From positions 1-20,890 of the forward strand of contig JAFXMP010000344.1 in NCBI GenBank assembly GCA_017530275.1: DNA of 20,890 bases, written 5' to 3'. The DNA comes from Clostridia bacterium (GTDB taxonomy: Bacteria > Bacillota_A > Clostridia > Christensenellales > Aristaeellaceae). Under the pieces are notes generated by a model. That model was not told where the DNA came from. It saw nothing but the letters and a program-made list of their open reading frames with translations, and made no database searches. A program made the position numbers and the translations under genes. This document shows, in pieces, positions 7,046 to 14,775 of the stretch (the stretch's first letter is position 1; every line of letters begins with the position of its first letter).

Positions 7046-7194
7046 AAAGGACACTTTAAATCAGAGTGGAGAGTTAAGAGTGGAGAGTTGAGATTATATA
7101 GTGCCATCACAAGAGAATCCTGTTTGATTGTCTATATAAATCTCAACTCTCAACTCCCCACTCTCAACTCTTTTGCTGACTTAAAGTGTCCTTT
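7046..7194. mobile_element. 149-bp palindromic MITE-like element
   Basis: The two ends are near-perfect inverted repeats: 7046-7064 (AAAGGACACTTTAAATCAG) against 7176-7194, with one mismatch in 19. Inside them the arms continue as imperfect complements rich in GAGTTGAGAG-type units and a GAGATTATATAG core. About 30 nt of unpaired centre (7102-7131) remain. It has no coding capacity. The right end supplies the last codons and the TAA of the P1 peptidase gene, and the left end stops about 25 nt upstream of the transaminase start. No clear target duplication is visible, so mobility is inferred. As RNA it would form a long hairpin between two operon genes. Confidence 0.75.
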
Positions 7195-8179
7195 TACTGG
7201 TTTTTAGAAATTCCCTCAACGACGGAACAGGGCTGCCGTCCCGGGCGATATCCGGCCCGGCGTGCCACAGGGACTGCAAAATGGCTTCCTCGGCGCATTC
7301 GCCCGCGGCGCGGAAAGGGATATTCATTTTATCTTCCCGCAGCATCGTCTGCGTGCGGAAGCTGTCTCCCGCCTTTTCCGGGATGGCGGTGGTAAAGCCC
7401 ACGGCGATTTCCCCGCTGCCGTGGCCGATATAGGACCCCAGCCGCGCCATGCCAACCGAAGTGCGGCGCAGCACGCGCTTGAGCTGTCTTGCGGACAGAG
7501 GCAGATCGGTGGCGACGATGAGAATAATGCTGCCCTGGTCCGATTCGGAAAGGCCCTCCGGCAGGCATGCGGTCCGGAAATCCGCCGACGCGCCGTAATT
7601 GCTCTGCACAAGCACACCCAGAGTGAAGGTTTTTCCGTTGATCTCCATGAGCCGGGAAGAAGAACCGACGCCGCCCTTCATGCCGTAGCAAACGGTGCCC
7701 CGGCCCGCGCCTACCGCGCCTTGGGCAAAGTCTTCCGAGGCGGAGGCGATGGCCTGCCGCACCTCCTTTTCGCCCACAGGCCGCCGGGCGATATCGCTCA
7801 GGCGGCTGTCGTTGCATTCGCACACCACGGGGTTCACGGAGGTGAGCGTTACGCCGTCCCGGGCGCAAAGATCGATCATATAGGATACCAGCGCGTCATG
7901 CACCTTGCCTACGTTCAGGGTATTGGTCAGGGCGATGGGCGTTTCCAGGGTGCCCAGCTCGTCCACCTGAATAAGGCCCAGGGTCTTGCCATAACCGTTG
8001 AAGACCTGGGAGGCCGCCGTCAGCTTTTCCAAATATGGATTAGACGGCGGCGGGAGCACTACCGTGACCCCTGTGTGGCACGCTTCATCGTCCACTGTAC
8101 AGTGGCCTACCCGCACCCCCGGCACATCCGAGATCAGGTTCCTTTTTCCGTGGGGCATGCTGCCCACGCGCATGTTCAT
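7181..8179 (-). CDS. P1-family (DmpA-type) aminopeptidase / D-Ala-esterase-amidase
   Basis: 332 residues from ATG 8179; a second ATG at 8173 is equally well placed, since both have GGAGG seven nt upstream. A longer frame exists, but it would run back through the AbrB terminator and is rejected. Family marks are ISDVPGVRVGH near the start, LTNTLNVGKV, SVNPVVCECND, GAGRGTVCYGMKGGVGSSSR, and DQGSIILIVATDLPL. The last holds the self-cleavage site of this N-terminal-nucleophile family (Gly216-Ser217), after which Ser217 becomes the catalytic nucleophile of the beta chain. Known members are L-aminopeptidases, D-Ala amidases/esterases or beta-aminopeptidases; the substrate cannot be settled from sequence. 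The last four codons and stop come from a palindromic element. No obvious promoter was seen in 8180-8317. Confidence 0.88.
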   Translation of the reverse strand: MNMRVGSMPHGKRNLISDVPGVRVGHCTVDDEACHTGVTVVLPPPSNPYLEKLTAASQVFNGYGKTLGLIQVDELGTLETPIALTNTLNVGKVHDALVSYMIDLCARDGVTLTSVNPVVCECNDSRLSDIARRPVGEKEVRQAIASASEDFAQGAVGAGRGTVCYGMKGGVGSSSRLMEINGKTFTLGVLVQSNYGASADFRTACLPEGLSESDQGSIILIVATDLPLSARQLKRVLRRTSVGMARLGSYIGHGSGEIAVGFTTAIPEKAGDSFRTQTMLREDKMNIPFRAAGECAEEAILQSLWHAGPDIARDGSPVPSLREFLKTSKRTL

Positions 8180-8317
8180 TCCTCCGCCTCCGTTCCTTCC
8201 CGTTTCCATGAAAGGGCCATTGCCGAAAAGAGTATTTCGCGGCGCGTGCCAGCATTCCTGCCTGGGAACCAGTTTTTTTCGCATATCGGCGGGGGAGGCG
8301 CGCATAAAATGCAAATG

Positions 8318-8350
8318 AAAAAGCCGCTTTCCGGCGGGTGCGGCTTTTTT
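8318..8350 (-). terminator. Terminator of the AbrB-type regulator gene
   Basis: The stem AAAAAGCCGC (8318-8327) pairs with 8340-8349 around a 12-nt loop and is followed by T residues on both strands, so it could work in either direction. It lies 10 nt past the regulator's stop codon on the minus strand, which is its likely job. Confidence 0.8.
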
Positions 8351-8360
8351 CAACAGCAGG

Positions 8361-8606
8361 TCAGTTTTCTTTTTTCAGCTGTTCCAGGCAGCTTTTGCAA
8401 ATCAGTTTATCTTTGTATCGGATCACATCACGGGCGTCGTTGCAGAAAATACAGGCGGGATGATACTTTTTCAAAATGATCTTATCATCCTCCACAAAGA
8501 TCTCCAGCGTATCCCGCAGGCCGATGTCCATGGTCCGGCGCAGCTCGATGGGAATCACGATCCGGCCAAGATCATCCAGTTTCCGAACGACACCTGTCGA
8601 TTTCAT
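8361..8606 (-). CDS. AbrB-family transition-state regulator with zinc-ribbon-like tail
   Basis: 81 residues. Residues 1-48 (MKSTGVVRKLDDLGRIVIPI, then ELRRTM, LEIFVEDD and IILKKY) form the swapped-hairpin AbrB DNA-binding domain. The tail differs from Bacillus AbrB: it has CIFC and, 16 residues later, CKSC, a four-cysteine pattern that should bind zinc, as found in many clostridial relatives. AbrB-type proteins repress stationary-phase and sporulation genes during growth, and the divergent neighbour is spmA-spmB, a sporulation pair. AGGAGGGG lies seven nt upstream of the ATG. Regulation of the neighbours is inferred from context only. Confidence 0.92.
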   Translation of the reverse strand: MKSTGVVRKLDDLGRIVIPIELRRTMDIGLRDTLEIFVEDDKIILKKYHPACIFCNDARDVIRYKDKLICKSCLEQLKKEN

Positions 8607-8642
8607 AATTATACCCCTCCTAAATGGCTTGATTTTATACCT

Positions 8643-8654
8643 CTTACGCGTAAG
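8643..8654. promoter_or_regulatory. Perfect palindrome at the AbrB gene transcription start
   Basis: CTTACGCGTAAG is a perfect 12-bp palindrome placed immediately downstream of the -10 box, at about +1 of the predicted AbrB-gene transcript. That is a typical repressor operator position. The binding protein is unknown; autoregulation is possible. Confidence 0.5.
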
Positions 8655-8656
8655 TT

Positions 8657-8685
8657 ATTCTACATAAACTCTTTTTTCTTGTCAA
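8657..8685 (-). promoter_or_regulatory. Strong sigma-A promoter for the AbrB-type gene
   Basis: On the minus strand a perfect TTGACA (8685-8680) is separated by 17 nt from TAGAAT (8662-8657). The predicted transcript begins near 8650 and has a leader of about 45 nt. Confidence 0.85.
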
Positions 8686-8748
8686 GCAAAAAACCCAATA
8701 AGTTACCGTGATTTGACAATAAACTACATATTTTGACAGTCTGACAGT

Positions 8749-8777
8749 TAATTATGAAATGATAAGCGCCATATAAT
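8749..8777 (+). promoter_or_regulatory. Possible sigma-E-like promoter for spmA-spmB
   Basis: CATATAAT (8770-8777) differs at one base from the Bacillus sigma-E -10 pattern CATACAAT. TAATTAT lies 14 nt upstream, at about the right spacing for a sigma-E -35. No sigma-A -35 box fits this -10. The TTGACA copies at 8713 and 8733 are too far away. In B. subtilis spmA-spmB are mother-cell genes, which supports the idea, but the match is weak. Confidence 0.35.
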
Positions 8778-8832
8778 CATTGCATGCAGAGGAATACAGG
8801 ATGGTTTGATCCTGAAAGAAGGGGAGGACGGT

Positions 8833-9402
8833 ATGCTGCAAGTTATTTTTGGGGGAATGGCGGGCCTGTCGCTGCTGTACGGCTTGATCACCGGACGGGG
8901 GGAAGCGGTAGCGGCGGCCATGCTGAACGGCGCGGAAGAAGCGGTGCAGGCGGCGATTGCCATGGCGGGAGGCTTCGCCTTTTTCTGTGGAATGACGGCT
9001 ATCCTGCGCCGGGCCGGTGCCATTGAAATACTGGGCAAAAGGCTGTCGCCCCTGCTCTCTCGCCTGTTGGGACCTGATCTGCCGCCAGACGCCCTGGAAC
9101 CGGTGCTGCTGAACCTGAGCGCCAACTTGCTGGGCCTGGGCAACGCGGCCACGCCCATGGGCGTCGAAGCGGCACGGCGTATGAGCCAGGGCAGCGGCCG
9201 GGCCAGCAACGCCCTGTGCCTGTTTTTGGTCATCAATTCTTCCTCGGTGCAGTTGCTGCCCACGACGGTGATCGCGCTGCGGGCGGCGGAGGGCTCGGCG
9301 GATCCAGGCTGTATCACGCTGCCCGCCCTGGCGGCCACCGCAATTTCCACCGCTGTAGGCATCGCGGCCTGCAAAATCGCGGAGGCGCGGCCATGGGACT
9401 GA
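8833..9402 (+). CDS. spmA: Spore maturation protein A
   Basis: 189 residues from the ATG at 8833, which has GGGGAGG five nt upstream; a TTG at 8806 would place the binding site inside the gene. It is an integral membrane protein of the nucleoside-transporter Gate fold. The diagnostic run N94-LSANLLGLGNAATPMG-110 is intact, and hydrophobic segments lie near 5-20, 38-58 and 140-180. SpmA and SpmB act together in spore core dehydration and heat resistance in Bacillus and Clostridium. The gene overlaps spmB by 10 nt. It is similar in length to the Bacillus protein. Confidence 0.92.
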   Translation: MLQVIFGGMAGLSLLYGLITGRGEAVAAAMLNGAEEAVQAAIAMAGGFAFFCGMTAILRRAGAIEILGKRLSPLLSRLLGPDLPPDALEPVLLNLSANLLGLGNAATPMGVEAARRMSQGSGRASNALCLFLVINSSSVQLLPTTVIALRAAEGSADPGCITLPALAATAISTAVGIAACKIAEARPWD

Positions 9403-9893
9403 TCCTGCCGCTGTTCCTGCTGCTGTGCCTGGCTGTTGGCGCTTTGCGCCGCGTGCCGGTGTACGATGTATTTCTGGAAGGAGCGAAGGAAGGGCTGAAA
9501 ACCGCCTGGCGCATCCTGCCCGCTCTGACGGCCATGCTGTGCGCCATCCGGGCTTTCTCCGCCTGCGGGCTGCTTAACGCCCTGTGCAGCTTGCTTTCTC
9601 CCGCCGCCGCCCTGTTCCGGCTGCCCAAAGAAACGCTGCCCCTGATGCTGCTTAGGCCCATCAGCGGCTCCGCCTCCCTGGCGATGCTCAAAAGCATCCT
9701 GCACGCCTGCGGCCCGGATAGCCGCGCGGGCCTGGTCGCCAGCGTGATGATGGGCAGCAGCGAAACTGTGTTTTACACCTGCGGAGTCTACCTCTCTGCC
9801 GCCAAAGTGAAAAAATCCCGCCACACTGTCCCCTGTGCGCTGTTGGCCTGGATGGCGGGCAGTATCGCGGCGGGGTGGATTGTGGGGGGATAG
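9393..9893 (+). CDS. spmB: Spore maturation protein B
   Basis: 166 residues from ATG 9393, preceded by GGAGG seven nt upstream inside the end of spmA. It is a membrane protein with several hydrophobic helices; family marks are the early YDVFLEGAKEGL, LLRPISGSASLAML and MMGSSETVFYTCGVYLSAAK. It is the usual partner of SpmA, and translation is coupled through the overlap. The stop codon is TAG, evidence that TAG is used as an ordinary stop here. In the 67 nt between this gene and the convergent transglutaminase gene no convincing terminator was found. Confidence 0.92.
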   Translation: MGLILPLFLLLCLAVGALRRVPVYDVFLEGAKEGLKTAWRILPALTAMLCAIRAFSACGLLNALCSLLSPAAALFRLPKETLPLMLLRPISGSASLAMLKSILHACGPDSRAGLVASVMMGSSETVFYTCGVYLSAAKVKKSRHTVPCALLAWMAGSIAAGWIVGG

Positions 9894-9960
9894 TTGTGAG
9901 TTTAATGAGCACTTATAGTTAGTAACAAGGGCACGCTGGGGCTATCCTCCGGTTGTCCCA

Positions 9961-12210
9961 TTAAAGCATGCGTTTCACTGTCAGGCAGAACCGGGTCCAG
10001 GGGGACGCGGCGTCCCGCAGACGCAGATAGACTTTCAGGAAGGGAGCCGCCGGCGCGGGATGGTTGCCGTACACCTGCGCCCCGTAGGCTTCAGCCAGGG
10101 GCAGGATGGAGGGCATTTGCTCCTCGCGCAGGATTCTTTCCGCCCGGCTGGCGAAGTCCCGCAGGGTTTCTTCTTTGCGCCGGGTCAAACCGCGTTTGGA
10201 TAGCAAGGCGCACACGGCGGAGAACAGCACGGCTGCCGCCTGTTCCGGTTTCCGTTTGGCCCGCCTCACCGGCTCTGTGGTCCGGCAGCGCCAAACCAGC
10301 AGCAAAATCAGCAGGAGCAGCAGCAAAAGCCACCAGGGGAAGGACGGCGGGTCCTTTTCGTTTTCAGGCGGCGGAGATGCCGGGTCCGGGGTGGGTTCCT
10401 GCGTGGCGGCGGGCGGCGGGGTGGGCGTTGGCTCCGATCCGTTTTCGGCTGGATCTGGGGTTGGCGTAGGTTCCTGCTCCGGAGGTTCCGGGCTTGGGGT
10501 GGGGGTAGGCTCCGGCGAAGGAGAAGGAGAGGGCGTCGGCGCGCTGTTGGGAGGCAGCTGATCGTCGCTTTCGCCGCTCCGCTCGTTGTCGCTGCGGGGC
10601 GTTGAATCGAAATCCAGCCAGCCGAAGCCGTTTAAGTATACTTCGGTCCAGGCGTGAGCGTTCTCCCCGGTCACGTGGGCCACGCCGTTTTCATCCGGGA
10701 TGGCCAGGTAACCCGTCACGTACCGGGCGGGAAGGCCCGCGATGCGGCACAGCATGGTCATGGCCGTGGCAAAATAGGTGCAGTAGCCCTGTTTTTCCCC
10801 GATCAGGAACCAGGCCAGGAAGTCCACCCCATCCGGGGGCACCTTTGTGCTCAGGGTATACGCGTAATTCGCCCGCAGGTATTTTTGAATGCCCATGGCT
10901 TTTTCATAGGGCGTTGTGCATCCAGCAGTGGCCCTGGCTGCGATATCATAGATTTCCTGCTGGATATGGCGGGGAATGGCGGTATACTGGGCAGCTGCTT
11001 CCGCATACCGCGGATCCTCCAGATCCGCACAGGCGCGGACCAGCGCTTCCGTCGCCTTGCTGCCGGGAACAAAGGGCATGTAAGTGACGGTATATTCATC
11101 TCCGGGGGCCAGATTCCGGGTCAAAAACAGTTCTCCCGCCGTGTTGTAATACAGCACCATCCGCTCGCCTTCCAGCTGCACGGTGCGGGTGCGGCCCGGA
11201 GCGAAAAGGGTGGTGGTGCCGTTATTCAGGATGTGCACTTTCAGGGTTTTGGATTCCACGCCGCCGTCCCCGGCCAAGGGCCGGTTCAGATCGAATACTT
11301 CCGCTTTGAGGGATTGGAAGCGGGGCGACGCGCTCAGATACCGCCGCACGGACAGAGAATCAAACCAGCTGAGGCCGGTATAATCGTCATAGGTTTTGGC
11401 CCGCATGAGCACGGTACGGTCCGTCCATACCTCCATTACGCTGTGATCTTCCGGCTCAGCGGGGCCGCCCAGGCGTTCCTCAAGGGGAAGATAGCCTTCC
11501 GACGCCAGGGTAAAGGAATCGCGGTATTCGTTGAACAGCAGATAGTCCTCCACGAATTGGCGGACATGCTCCGCCGCTTCCTTCAGCGGTTCAAAAGTCA
11601 CCGCGTGCCGGGGCATGATCAGGAAAGCCAGCAGCGGCAGCAGCACCGCTACCGGCAGCAGGCTCATCCGCCTGCCCTGTTTTCCCGCCATCAGGATTAA
11701 AATGCCGGCGGCGGCCGGCAAGGCGCAGAGCAGCGACTGTTCCTGCACATTGACCAGAAACGCCAGGGCAATCACCGTGACCACGGTGAATACCGCCAGG
11801 GGCAGCGTACGGTCCCATGCCAGGGAGGCGCCCAGCAGGGAAAACATCAGGCACACGGCCCACCGCGCCGTATCGGCATAAGGCGATACAGCGTCCGGGA
11901 TGCCCTGGAAGGACAGGAAGGCCGCTTTTCCCAGCTGGATCAGGGTAAACATAGGCCCGCCGCCCAGGGTGGCCCATATCCCCAACACCGCCAAAATGGC
12001 CAGCGGCAGGACCCATTTTCGTTTGACGGGCACGGAAAACAAAGTATGAAAGCCCAGGGAAAACACAGCGCACAGCAGCGCGGCGGGCCACAGCGCGTGA
12101 GTTGGCATCAGCGAATGGATCAGCGTCAGGCTCATGCCCACGCTGAGCAGATAGGAGGTCAAATATCCCATCACAACCGCCCAGGGGCCGCTTTTATGCA
12201 GGCGTGACAT
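9961..12210 (-). CDS. Membrane transglutaminase-like protein (TgpA/DUF3488 type)
   Basis: 749 residues. The N-terminal 200 residues hold about six membrane helices. An extracytoplasmic region follows, with a transglutaminase-like domain at about 410-540; its triad is C477 (QGYCTYFATAM), H519 (ENAHAWTEVY) and D535 (WLDFDSTP). Next come a Pro/Thr/Ser/Glu linker at 553-622 rich in PTPTP, a last membrane helix (626-640), and a cytoplasmic tail resembling DUF4129. The start has GGAGG six nt upstream and overlaps the DUF58 gene by 17 nt. MoxR-DUF58-transglutaminase clusters are widespread; the substrate is unknown, and most members are thought to be proteases or transamidases acting at the envelope. 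Nothing looks damaged. Confidence 0.88.
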   Translation of the reverse strand: MSRLHKSGPWAVVMGYLTSYLLSVGMSLTLIHSLMPTHALWPAALLCAVFSLGFHTLFSVPVKRKWVLPLAILAVLGIWATLGGGPMFTLIQLGKAAFLSFQGIPDAVSPYADTARWAVCLMFSLLGASLAWDRTLPLAVFTVVTVIALAFLVNVQEQSLLCALPAAAGILILMAGKQGRRMSLLPVAVLLPLLAFLIMPRHAVTFEPLKEAAEHVRQFVEDYLLFNEYRDSFTLASEGYLPLEERLGGPAEPEDHSVMEVWTDRTVLMRAKTYDDYTGLSWFDSLSVRRYLSASPRFQSLKAEVFDLNRPLAGDGGVESKTLKVHILNNGTTTLFAPGRTRTVQLEGERMVLYYNTAGELFLTRNLAPGDEYTVTYMPFVPGSKATEALVRACADLEDPRYAEAAAQYTAIPRHIQQEIYDIAARATAGCTTPYEKAMGIQKYLRANYAYTLSTKVPPDGVDFLAWFLIGEKQGYCTYFATAMTMLCRIAGLPARYVTGYLAIPDENGVAHVTGENAHAWTEVYLNGFGWLDFDSTPRSDNERSGESDDQLPPNSAPTPSPSPSPEPTPTPSPEPPEQEPTPTPDPAENGSEPTPTPPPAATQEPTPDPASPPPENEKDPPSFPWWLLLLLLLILLLVWRCRTTEPVRRAKRKPEQAAAVLFSAVCALLSKRGLTRRKEETLRDFASRAERILREEQMPSILPLAEAYGAQVYGNHPAPAAPFLKVYLRLRDAASPWTRFCLTVKRML

Positions 12211-13345
12211 AGCATACCTCCACCAAATGATGCTGCAGCCGGGTCACATAGGGCTGGTATTCTTTCGCGTCCGGCGTATAGGTGACCAGATAAAGCCGGG
12301 CGCTGGGACCCATGCGGCGAATGTGCGTGATGCCTTCCACGATCTGGGCGTCCAGGCGGGTGGTGATGATCACCGTGGCGCCGGTGCGGCGCATGCGGCG
12401 CAGCTCCAGATCCAGCACCCGGGCAAAGACTTCGCCGCTGCCAAAGGACTGGCAGGCCAGCATTTCCTGCAGCAGGTTCAGGCTGGCCGCGTTATCGGAT
12501 GAAAACTCGTTAGCCCTGCTTCCGTAGATGGGCAGGCGTACGGGACTGCCGTCCGCCATCTGCATGCGCGCCACAGATACCGCCGTTTCGCACAGGGCGT
12601 CCTGCAGGCATTCCTTCCCGTCGGTCAGGTGCCCGCCGCCCAGGGGGGTGTCGCAGTCCAGCAGGATCAGGGTATCCGGCGGGGCGGGCACTTCAAACCG
12701 GCGCACCAGCAATTCCCGTTTCCGGGAACTCAGCTTCCAGTGGATGCGCTTCATGGCGTCGCCGGGCTGATAGGCGCGCACGTCCTCCGGCGCGTTGTAA
12801 TCTTCCTGGGTTCGGGCCAGGGGCATGCTGCCGTCGTCGCCGATGGTGATTCGGGGCTTGTCGATATCGAAGGGACGGGGCAGCACAGTGAGCGCGCCAT
12901 CCATCTCCCGGATTTTCAGGCGCATACGAAACAGGCCGAAAACATCCTGGATCTCCAGGGCTTTCAGCCCAGCCGGATACTGACCCACATGGCGGGCATT
13001 CAGGGGCACCTGCCGCTCGTGGGTGCGGAAAGGCGACGGCGGGAACACGCAGCCCCCCGTCTCTCCGTTATAGGAAAAAACACCTTTCGGCGGCGCGACC
13101 GGCAAGGGGCACCGATGGCCCGCCTGTAAAATGAGATGGGCCTCATCGCCCCTGGCAACGGAAGCCGAGGAAAGGGCCTGACGGCAAAAGGCCGTGCGCC
13201 GCGCCCAAAAGCAGCTGACAAAGCTGTACAGCGCCAGCGCACACAGCAAAAGTCCGATATACAGATACAGTGCGTTGCCCAAAGACAGGGCGCAGACCAT
13301 GCTGGTGACCAGGGCGGCGGCCACCATGAAACCCCGGCGCGTCAT
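12194..13345 (-). CDS. DUF58-family membrane protein
   Basis: 383 residues with two N-terminal membrane helices (about 6-48). The conserved DUF58 signature follows at 187-209, EDVRAYQPGDAMKRIHWKLS plus SRK, and then a von Willebrand-like fold starting at TLILLDCD. Its ATG overlaps the moxR stop (ATGA) and its end overlaps the transglutaminase start, so the three are translated as one unit. DUF58 proteins are usual partners of MoxR ATPases; the exact role is unknown, possibly as the MoxR client or adaptor at the membrane. Confidence 0.9.
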   Translation of the reverse strand: MTRRGFMVAAALVTSMVCALSLGNALYLYIGLLLCALALYSFVSCFWARRTAFCRQALSSASVARGDEAHLILQAGHRCPLPVAPPKGVFSYNGETGGCVFPPSPFRTHERQVPLNARHVGQYPAGLKALEIQDVFGLFRMRLKIREMDGALTVLPRPFDIDKPRITIGDDGSMPLARTQEDYNAPEDVRAYQPGDAMKRIHWKLSSRKRELLVRRFEVPAPPDTLILLDCDTPLGGGHLTDGKECLQDALCETAVSVARMQMADGSPVRLPIYGSRANEFSSDNAASLNLLQEMLACQSFGSGEVFARVLDLELRRMRRTGATVIITTRLDAQIVEGITHIRRMGPSARLYLVTYTPDAKEYQPYVTRLQHHLVEVCYVTPA

Positions 13346-14307
13346 ACGCGGCCCGTGGGCACCGGCACAGTTTCCAGCAACTGGGCCAGCAACTGCTGGG
13401 ATGATACGCCCTTCATGCGGGCTTCCGGCGTCAGGATCAGCCGGTGGGACAGCACGGGCAGCGCCATATGCCGGATATCGTCCGGCAGCACGTAATCCCG
13501 GCTGCTGAGCAGAGCGCAGGCCTGTGCCGCCCGCAGCAGGGCGATGGAGCCCCGGGGGGACGCCCCCAGCTGCAAAGCGGGATGAGTGCGGGTCATGGCG
13601 ACGATGGTGGCCACATAATTCCGGGCTTCCCGGCTGGCGTATACCGTGCCCAACTGCTCCTGCATGGCCAGGATCTCATCCGTGCCACATACAGGCGTTA
13701 GAGTATCCATGGGCGTGACCTGGCCGGAATAGCGCTCCAGCACGTCCATTTCTTCCTCAATGGAGGGATAACCCACAGAGATTTTCAGGAAAAACCGGTC
13801 CATCTGCGCTTCCGGCAGGGGATAGGTGCCCACGAAATCCACCGGGTTCTGGGTGGCCATCACCATAAAAGGCCGGGGCAGCTTGTAGGTCACGCCGTCC
13901 ACCGTCACCTGGCCCTCTTCCATGACTTCCAAAAGGGAGGATTGGGTCTTGGGCGAAGTGCGGTTGATTTCATCCGCCAGCACGATCTGGCTCATGACGG
14001 CGCCGGGTTTGAATTCCATTTCCCCGGTCTGCATATTGACCATGGTAAAGCCCGTCACGTCGGAGGGCGTTACGTCGGGCGTAAACTGGATGCGCTTGAA
14101 GCTGCACTGGAGCGACCGCGCAAGGGCCGCCGCCATGGTGGTTTTGCCAACGCCCGGCACATCCTCGATCAGTACATGGCCCCGGCAGATCAGCGCGATC
14201 AGAAGCAATTCGATAGCTTCATCCTTGCCGACAATCACCTGGCGGATATTCTGCTGCAGGGCATAAGCTAAAGGGCGGGTCTGCGCCGGGGCGGGATTGG
14301 ACTGCAT
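13342..14307 (-). CDS. MoxR-family AAA+ ATPase
   Basis: 321 residues from ATG 14307; the start is chosen because AAGGAG lies ten nt upstream and a longer frame would cross the promoter. Walker A is EDVPGVGKTT (48-57), with K55. Walker B is IVLADEINR, with D112/E113. The MoxR marks TPDVTPSDVTG, QNPVDFVGTYPLPEAQMDRF and GASPRG are present. MoxR proteins act as chaperone-like ATPases that activate partner proteins, usually with a von Willebrand-type partner, here probably the DUF58 protein. It is the first gene of the three-gene operon. The gene symbol varies between annotations, so none is given. Confidence 0.93.
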   Translation of the reverse strand: MQSNPAPAQTRPLAYALQQNIRQVIVGKDEAIELLLIALICRGHVLIEDVPGVGKTTMAAALARSLQCSFKRIQFTPDVTPSDVTGFTMVNMQTGEMEFKPGAVMSQIVLADEINRTSPKTQSSLLEVMEEGQVTVDGVTYKLPRPFMVMATQNPVDFVGTYPLPEAQMDRFFLKISVGYPSIEEEMDVLERYSGQVTPMDTLTPVCGTDEILAMQEQLGTVYASREARNYVATIVAMTRTHPALQLGASPRGSIALLRAAQACALLSSRDYVLPDDIRHMALPVLSHRLILTPEARMKGVSSQQLLAQLLETVPVPTGRV

Positions 14308-14358
14308 ATAAGGGGTTCTCCTTTCGGATGGAAGAATGATCCGCGTTTGCCGCTTGAA

Positions 14359-14377
14359 GAATGAGTTGCCCTCATTC
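14359..14377. promoter_or_regulatory. Inverted repeat at the moxR operon transcription start
   Basis: GAATGAG and CTCATTC (7 bp each) flank TTGCC. The repeat lies just downstream of the predicted -10 box, so it could be an operator or a hairpin at the 5' end of the transcript. The gene-free stretch 14308-14775 holds this repeat, two divergent promoters, TTGTTGCA repeats and the hairpin at 14684; nothing else was seen there. Confidence 0.45.
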
Positions 14378-14384
14378 CATTGGT

Positions 14385-14413
14385 AGTATACCAAAAAAAC
14401 GGTCGAAATGCAA
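14385..14413 (-). promoter_or_regulatory. Sigma-A type promoter for the moxR operon
   Basis: On the minus strand there is TTGCAT (14413-14408), a 17-nt spacer and TATACT (14390-14385). The predicted start is near 14378, giving a leader of about 70 nt before the moxR ATG. Confidence 0.65.
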
Positions 14414-14450
14414 CAAAACTTGCAACAACCGCGTAACCAATTTGCAACAA
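14409..14450 (-). repeat. Three direct repeats of TTGTTGCA upstream of moxR
   Basis: TTGTTGCA occurs on the minus strand at 14450-14443, 14428-14421 and 14416-14409. The last overlaps the -35 box. Spacings are 22 and 12 nt, roughly whole turns of the helix, as for binding sites of a regulator. The factor is not known. Confidence 0.45.
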
Positions 14451-14645
14451 TTTACAAATCATCGTACCGTTCCAGCTTTTACCCACTTTTTTGCGGCTGC
14501 ATATGGACAGGCGCTTGCAAAGAAGCTGTTGCAGTCACAATGGAAAATCAGACGCGGTTTCTTCTCCATGAAAGCCATCTCCTTTGCTCTGTTCAATGAT
14601 ATTATACTGAAAATATAAATTGCGATCAATATATTTTCTGCCGCC

Positions 14646-14675
14646 TTGTTTCCGCTTGGTTTTTGATGATATAAT
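14646..14675 (+). promoter_or_regulatory. Promoter for the oxidase-remnant / GH43 / metallopeptidase unit
   Basis: TTGTTT (14646-14651), an 18-nt spacer and a perfect TATAAT (14670-14675) preceded by TGA (extended -10). It points at the decayed oxidase gene and the genes behind it. AT-rich sequence at 14590-14645 precedes it. Confidence 0.55.
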
Positions 14676-14683
14676 GATGAGGA

Positions 14684-14702
14684 AATCAGCCGCCGGCTGA
14701 TT
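14684..14702 (+). promoter_or_regulatory. Hairpin at the start of the transcript
   Basis: AATCAGCC and GGCTGATT pair perfectly around a GCC loop, a few nt after the predicted transcription start. No T-run follows, so it is not a terminator. A 5' stabilising stem or an operator is possible. Confidence 0.4.
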
Positions 14703-14775
14703 ATCCGTCCTGCTGCAATATCAGCATGGTTGCCTCGGCCGTTTCAGCAAATGTGAAATGTTTCATTAGGTATGC

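Noticed and set aside
8180..8353. 58-codon N-terminal extension of the P1 peptidase
   Set aside because: It would begin inside the AbrB terminator and has no ribosome binding site; the ATG at 8179 (or 8173) has one.
9894..9960. Possible terminator between convergent spmB and the transglutaminase gene
   Set aside because: I looked on both strands and found no GC-rich stem followed by a T-run.
14308..14394. 29-codon N-terminal extension of MoxR
   Set aside because: It would start inside the promoter -10 region; AAGGAG precedes the later ATG and the family start fits there.
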